A program made the translations under genes and the position numbers. From Burkholderia territorii (GTDB taxonomy: Bacteria; Pseudomonadota; Gammaproteobacteria; Burkholderiales; Burkholderiaceae): a stretch of 64,000 bases of DNA. Position 1 is the first letter of the stretch. Every line of letters starts with the position of its first letter. This document shows positions 58,986 to 64,000 of this stretch, piece by piece. Below the pieces are notes generated by a model. That model saw only the letters and a list, made by a program, of their open reading frames with translations. It made no database searches and had not been told where the DNA came from. The stretch covers positions 1 through 64,000 of the forward strand of contig NZ_CADFEJ010000023.1 in NCBI RefSeq assembly GCF_902833055.1. The letters run 5' to 3'.

Positions 58986-59900
58986 TCAGTCGCTGCTTGC
59001 GCGATCGGGCGGCGCGGCCGCGGCATTGCCGGTGCGCCGATGCGCATCGCCGCGCGCGGCGGCGAATTCCGCACCGAGCAGCAGCACGGCCGCCGAGAAG
59101 TACAGCCACATCAGCAGGACCGCGAACGATCCGGCCGCGCCGAATGCGCTGGCCGTGCCCGCGCGGGCGAGATACAGCGCGAACAGCTTCTTGCCGCCCG
59201 AGAACAGGATCGCGGAGACAATCCCGCCGATCAACGCATCGCGCCACGCGACGCGCGCATCGGGCAGGAACTTCATCAGCGCGGCGAACGCGCCGGCGAG
59301 CACCGCGATGCCGACGAAGAACTGCAGCACGTTGGTGATCGCGACGTACGGCGAATCGCCGAGCAGCCAGGTGCCGATGAACGTGATCGCGGTATCGAGC
59401 ACGAGCGACACGATCAACAGGAATGCGACGCCGAGCACGAGCCCGAACGAAATCAGCCGCACGCGCACGAGCCCGAGCATGCTCGACCAGCGGCTTTCCG
59501 TGCTCGGCCAGATCACGCTCAGCGCGGTGTTCAGCGACGCGAACGTCGCCGATGCGCCCAGCGCGAGCGCGGCGAACGAGATCAGCGTCGCGATTCCGCC
59601 GCGCTCGCCCGCGCGGTGCGCGTTCTGCACGATCGTCTGGATGCTGGCGGCCGCGTCGTCGCCGATCAACTGATGCGCCTGCTCGAACACCTGGCCGCGT
59701 GCGGCGTCGTCGCCGTAGAACCAGCCGGCCACGGCGATCACCATCACGAGCGTCGGCGCGAGCGAGAACGCGGAGAAGAACGCGATGCTCGCGGCCATCG
59801 CCGAGCAGCGGTCGGACGAGAAGCGCTTGAATGCAGTGAGTGCCCAGTTGGCCTGCTGTTGCGCGAGACGAGTGGCTTCGGAGGTGATCTGTCGTTTCAT
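58986..59900 (-). CDS. YihY/UPF0761 (BrkB-like) inner membrane protein
   Basis: The 304-residue protein has about six membrane spans. Family segments are MAASIAFFSAFSLAPTLVMVI, GGIATLISFAALALGASATF, LKFLPDARVAWRDALIGGI and LLLMWLYFSAAVLLLGAEFA-like. Despite older naming as ribonuclease BN, the family role is unsettled (envelope or transport). The start is ambiguous: Met 59933 and 59948 are in frame and none has a good ribosome site. It is divergent from the formate dehydrogenase operon. Confidence 0.87.
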   Translation of the reverse strand: MKRQITSEATRLAQQQANWALTAFKRFSSDRCSAMAASIAFFSAFSLAPTLVMVIAVAGWFYGDDAARGQVFEQAHQLIGDDAAASIQTIVQNAHRAGERGGIATLISFAALALGASATFASLNTALSVIWPSTESRWSSMLGLVRVRLISFGLVLGVAFLLIVSLVLDTAITFIGTWLLGDSPYVAITNVLQFFVGIAVLAGAFAALMKFLPDARVAWRDALIGGIVSAILFSGGKKLFALYLARAGTASAFGAAGSFAVLLMWLYFSAAVLLLGAEFAAARGDAHRRTGNAAAAPPDRASSD

Positions 59901-59992
59901 GACGGTTCGGTTGGGCGTTGAACGCACTGACATCGGAGGATCAGACAAATCAGTATTGATCCGAGGATTCGATCATAGTTGCGTGAACTGTC

Positions 59993-59998
59993 TATAAT
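59993..59998 (+). promoter_or_regulatory. consensus -10 box before fdnG
   Basis: TATAAT matches the sigma-70 -10 exactly, 43 bp before the ATG. No good -35 is seen at 16-18 bases, so an activator may be needed. Confidence 0.4.
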
Positions 59999-60040
59999 CC
60001 TTTCAGTTTCACCTCACCCCACAAAAACGCCGAGACCATC

Positions 60041-63000
60041 ATGCTACAAATGTCCCGGCGCCAGTTCCTGAAGGTGACGGCCACGTCGCTTGCCGGATCG
60101 AGTCTTGCCCTGATGGGCTTTTCTCCGACGGAAGCGCTCGCCGAGGTCCGACAGTACAAGCTGGCGCGCACAGTCGAAACGCGCAACACCTGCCCCTATT
60201 GCTCGGTGGGTTGCGGCATCCTCATGTATAGCCTCGGGGATGGCGCGAAGAACGCGCAGTCGAGCATCATCCATATCGAAGGCGATCCAGACCATCCCGT
60301 CAATCGCGGCACGCTGTGCCCGAAGGGCGCGAGCCTGATCGACTTCATCCACAGCCCGAACCGCCTGACGCGTCCCGAATACCGGGCGCCCGGCTCGGAC
60401 AAGTGGGAACCGATCTCGTGGAACGACGCGCTCGACCGGATCGCGAAGCTGATGAAGGCCGACCGCGACGCGAACTTCGTCGAGACGGCCGAAGACGGCG
60501 CGAAGGTCAACCGCTGGCTGACCACCGGCATGCTGGCCGCGTCGGCGGGCAGCAACGAGGTCGGCTACCTGACCCACAAGACCATCCGCAGTCTGGGGAT
60601 GCTCGCATTCGACAATCAGGCGCGTGTCTGACATGGCCCGACGGTGGCAGGTCTTGCCCCGACGTTTGGCCGTGGAGCGATGACGAACCATTGGGTCGAC
60701 ATCAAGAACGCGGACGTGATTCTCGTGATGGGCGGCAATGCAGCCGAAGCCCATCCGTGCGGTTTCAAGTGGGTAACGGAGGCGAAGGCGCACCGCAAGG
60801 CGCGGCTGATCGTCGTCGACCCGCGCTTCACGCGCACGGCCTCGGTGGCCGACTACTACGCGCCGATCCGCACCGGCACCGACATCGTCTTCCTGGGCGG
60901 TGTGATCAACTATCTGCTGACGAACGACAAGATCCAGCATGAGTACGTGAAGAACTACACGGACTTCACTTTCATCGTGCGCGAGGATTTCGCGTTCAAC
61001 GACGGCATCTATTCCGGCTACGACGCGGAGAAGCACGCGTACCCGGACAAATCGAGCTGGGACTACGAACGCGGCGACGACGGCTTCGTGAAGGTCGACC
61101 CGACGCTGCAGCATCCGCGCTGCGTGTACAACCTGCTGAAGCAGCACTACGCACGCTATACGCCGGACATGGTCCAGCAAACGTGCGGCACGCCGAAGGA
61201 GAAATTCCTGAAGGTGTGCGAAATGCTCGCGACGACGGCCGTTCCCGGCCGCGCCGGCACGGTGCTGTACGCGCTCGGCTGGACCCACCACTCGATCGGC
61301 GCGCAGATCATCCGCACCGGCGCGATGGTGCAGCTGCTGCTCGGCAACATCGGCATCGCGGGCGGCGGGATGAACGCGCTGCGCGGCCACTCGAACATCC
61401 AGGGCCTGACCGATCTGGGGCTGATGTCGAACCTGCTGCCGGGCTACATGACGCTGCCGATGCAGGCCGAGCAGGATTTCGACGGCTACATCAAGAAGCG
61501 CGCGCAGCAGCCGCTGCGGCCGAACCAGCTGAGCTACTGGAAGAACTACAAGGCGTTCCACGTCAGCTTCATGAAGGCGTGGTGGGGCGATGCGGCGACC
61601 GCCGAGAACAACTGGGCCTACGACTACCTGCCGAAGCTCGACAAGCAGTACGACCTGCTGCAGGCGATCGAGCTGATGAATGCCGGCAAGATGAACGGCT
61701 ACATCTGCCAGGGCTTCAATCCGCTCGCGGCGGCGCCGTCGAAGGTGAAGACGGCGGCGGGCCTCGCGAAGCTGAAATGGCTCGTGATCATGGATCCGCT
61801 CGCCACCGAGACGTCCGAGTTCTGGAAGCATCACGGCGACTACAACGACGTCGATGCGTCGAAGATCCAGACCGAGGTGTTCCGTCTGCCGACCACGTGC
61901 TTCGCGGAAGAAAACGGTTCGCTCGTCAGTTCGAGCCGCGTGCTGCAATGGCACTGGAAGGGCGCGGAGCCGCCGGGCGAGGCCAGGAGCGACCTCGAGA
62001 TCATGTCGGGGCTGTTCCTGCGCATGCGCAAGATGTATCAGAAGGACGGCGGCAAGTATCCGGATCCGATCGTGAACCTCACGTGGCCGTACGCGAACCC
62101 GGAAAGCCCGACGCCCGAAGAGCTCGCGATGGAGTTCAACGGCCGTGCGCTCGCCGATCTGCCCGACCCGAAGGATCCGACCAAGGTGCTCGTGAAGAAG
62201 GGCGAGCAGCTCGCCGCGTTCGCGCAACTGAAGGACGACGGCACGACCGCGAGCGGCTGCTGGATCTTCTGCGGCGCATGGACGCAGGCCGGCAACCAGA
62301 TGGGCCGGCGCGACAACTCGGACCCGACCGGCATCGGCCAGACGCTGAACTGGGCGTGGGCGTGGCCGGCCAACCGGCGGATCCTGTACAACCGCGCATC
62401 GTGCGACGTGAGCGGCAAGCCGTTCGACCCGACCCGCAAGCTGATCGGCTGGAACGGCAGCGCGTGGAAGGGCGCCGACGTGCCCGACTTCAAGGCCGAC
62501 GAGCCGCCCGAAAACGGGATGGGGCCGTTCATCATGAACCCGGAAGGCGTCGCGCGCTTCTTCGCGCGTGCGGGAATGAACGAAGGTCCGTTCCCCGAGC
62601 ACTACGAGCCGTTCGAGACGCCGCTTGCGGCGAACCCGCTGCATCCGGACAACCCGCAGGCACTGAACAACCCGGCCGCCCGCGTGTTCCCGGACGACCG
62701 CGCGTCGTTCGGCAAGGTGTCGGAGTTCCCGCACGTCGCGACGACGTACCGGTTGACCGAGCATTTCCACTACTGGACCAAGCATGCGCGGCTGAATTCG
62801 ATCATCCAGCCCGAGCAATTCGTCGAGATCGGCGAAGATCTCGCGAAGGAAGTCGGCGTCGCGCACGGCGATCGCGTGAAGGTGTCGTCCAAGCGCGGCT
62901 ACATCGTCGCGGTCGCGCTCGTCACGAAGCGGATCAAGCCGCTGACGATCGAGGGCAAGAAGGTCCAGACGGTCGGCGTCCCGTTGCACTGGGGCTTCAA

Positions 63001-63112
63001 GGGTCTGACGAAGCCCGGCTATCTCGCCAATACCCTGACTCCGTCCGTAGGCGACGGCAACTCGTACACACCGGAATTCAAGTCGTTCCTGGTGAAGGTC
63101 GAAAAGGCGTAA
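60041..63112 (+). CDS. fdnG: formate dehydrogenase-N alpha subunit, selenocysteine-containing
   Basis: The 1023-residue molybdopterin enzyme oxidises formate at the periplasmic face. The Tat signal has [15 protein letters not shown]. The [4Fe-4S] ligands follow in [10 protein letters not shown] ... TLCPKG (about residues 50-100). Codon 197 (60629-60631) is TGA in the context [21 protein letters not shown], the exact place of selenocysteine in FdnG, and the frame stays open to 63112. The C-terminal molybdopterin-binding domain includes [13 protein letters not shown]. It would be wrongly split into two genes if TGA were read as stop. Requires selB/selC elsewhere. Followed after 10 bp by the beta subunit. 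Confidence 0.95.
60629..60668 (+). promoter_or_regulatory. bacterial SECIS element with UGA selenocysteine codon
   Basis: Directly after TGA, a hairpin can form with apical stem GGCA/TGCC (60646-60649 and 60655-60658) and loop GGTCT. The GGUCU loop is the SelB recognition loop of the E. coli fdhF and fdnG elements. Confidence 0.88.
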
Positions 63113-63122
63113 GGGGGAAGAG

Positions 63123-64000
63123 ATGGCATTGCAATCGCTGGATATCAAGCGCGTCTCGGCCACCACGACGCCACCGCCCACGGTGCGCGAACCGGTGACC
63201 GGGAGCGTCGCGAAGCTGATCGACGTATCGAAGTGCATCGGCTGCAAGGCATGCCAGACGGCATGCATGGAGTGGAACGACCTGCGCGACGAAGTCGGCA
63301 CCAACGTCGGCGTGTACGACAACCCGGCCGACCTCACCGAGCACTCGTGGACGGTCATGCGGTTCTCCGAATACGAGAACCCGGCAGGCGACCTCGAGTG
63401 GCTGATCCGCAAGGACGGCTGCATGCACTGCGAGGATCCGGGCTGCCTGAAGGCGTGTCCGTCGCCGGGCGCGATCGTGCAGTACAACAACGGGATCGTC
63501 GACTTCCACGAGGAGAACTGCATCGGTTGCGGCTATTGCGTGACCGGCTGCCCGTTCAACGTTCCGCGGATCTCGAAGAAGGATCATCGCGCGTACAAGT
63601 GCACGCTCTGTTCCGACCGCGTCGCGGTCGGCCAGGAACCGGCCTGCGTGAAGACCTGCCCGACGGGCGCGATCGTGTTCGGCACCAAGGAGGACATGAA
63701 GCAGCACGCGGCCGAGCGGATCGAGGACCTGAAGGAGCGCGGCTTCGAGCATGCGGGGCTGTACGACCCGCAGGGCGTCGGCGGCACGCACGTGATGTAC
63801 GTGCTGCACCACGCGGACAAACCGTCGCTGTACCACGGGCTGCCCGACAATCCGTCGATCAGCCCGATGGTGAAGCTCTGGAAGGGCATCGCGAAACCGC
63901 TCGCGGTGGCCGGCCTCGCGCTGACCGCGCTGGCCGGATTCTTCCACTACACGCGGGTCGGTCCGAACGAGGTCAGCGAGGACGAGGAAGCCGCCGCCCG
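63123..64000 (+). CDS. fdnH: formate dehydrogenase-N beta (iron-sulfur) subunit, 3' end outside window
   Basis: At least 292 residues are visible. Four [4Fe-4S] cysteine groups appear: [42 protein letters not shown] and CTLCSDRV with CVKTCPT. A C-terminal membrane anchor ([18 protein letters not shown]) begins near residue 259 and a polar tail runs off the window. The subunit carries electrons from FdnG to the membrane cytochrome subunit, which should follow. GGGGAAG stands before the ATG. Confidence 0.95.
   Translation, partial: MALQSLDIKRVSATTTPPPTVREPVTGSVAKLIDVSKCIGCKACQTACMEWNDLRDEVGTNVGVYDNPADLTEHSWTVMRFSEYENPAGDLEWLIRKDGCMHCEDPGCLKACPSPGAIVQYNNGIVDFHEENCIGCGYCVTGCPFNVPRISKKDHRAYKCTLCSDRVAVGQEPACVKTCPTGAIVFGTKEDMKQHAAERIEDLKERGFEHAGLYDPQGVGGTHVMYVLHHADKPSLYHGLPDNPSISPMVKLWKGIAKPLAVAGLALTALAGFFHYTRVGPNEVSEDEEAAA

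Noticed and set aside
60041-60631. Truncated 196-residue formate dehydrogenase ending at TGA
   Set aside because: The TGA is at the conserved selenocysteine position, is followed by a SECIS-like hairpin and the same frame continues for 827 codons.
60044-63523. 1159-codon minus-strand frame opposite fdnG
   Set aside because: Low-complexity Arg/Val/Leu/His-rich translation with no motif. The plus strand encodes a clear formate dehydrogenase.

Overview
The window is a stretch of high-GC Burkholderiales chromosome. Gene content and order (acnA, a PrpD-type dehydratase, mdh, sdhCDABE, gltA, leuCDB, asd, fimV, the trpFBA block, purF, metZ, then a cepacian-type exopolysaccharide cluster) fit the second chromosome of the Burkholderia cepacia complex. 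The species assignment is inferred from synteny and protein similarity, not from a search.

Layout. 1-122 is the 3' end of an ISL3-type transposase next to the acnA terminator. 127-13680 is a TCA-cycle block. acnA, a PrpD-type dehydratase, an exported protein of unknown role, a CitE/HpcH-like lyase and mdh read leftward. A GntR/UTRA regulator and sdhC-D-A-B-E-gltA read rightward. The two arms share an intergenic region with a perfect 16-bp palindrome. 13680-21049 is accessory metabolism: an AraC regulator, two small enzymes, a dimethylargininase-like hydrolase, an Lrp regulator, a LysP-like permease, a glutathione transferase and a cupin. 21169-26266 carries leuC-(entericidin-like lipoprotein)-leuD-leuB and asd. 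asd is preceded by a 39-codon leader reading frame whose end is almost entirely Thr, Ile and Lys. 26694-39973 runs fimV-truA-trpF-trpB-DNA methyltransferase-trpA-accD, then folC-SPOR-cvpA-purF, then a SAM-II riboswitch, a terminator and metZ.

40073-54523 matches the bce-II part of the cepacian cluster (bceM to bceU): GDP-deoxymannose synthesis, three acyltransferase-3 proteins, a secreted beta-propeller with a canonical EF-hand loop, a Wzx flippase, a double glycosyltransferase and a UTP-glucose-1-phosphate uridylyltransferase. An extra 47-residue membrane peptide lies inside it. 54792-64000 carries a hybrid HU protein with a histone H1-like tail, a chromosomal AadA-like adenylyltransferase, a VOC protein, a porin, a YihY-family membrane protein and a selenocysteine-containing formate dehydrogenase-N operon that runs off the right edge.

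The best candidates for something not yet described are regulatory: the Thr/Ile/Lys leader peptide before asd, the 46-bp inverted repeat before leuC, and the palindromes at mdh/gntR and around the dimethylargininase-lrp-lysP group. All coordinates were read by eye. No homology search, folding program or promoter predictor was run.
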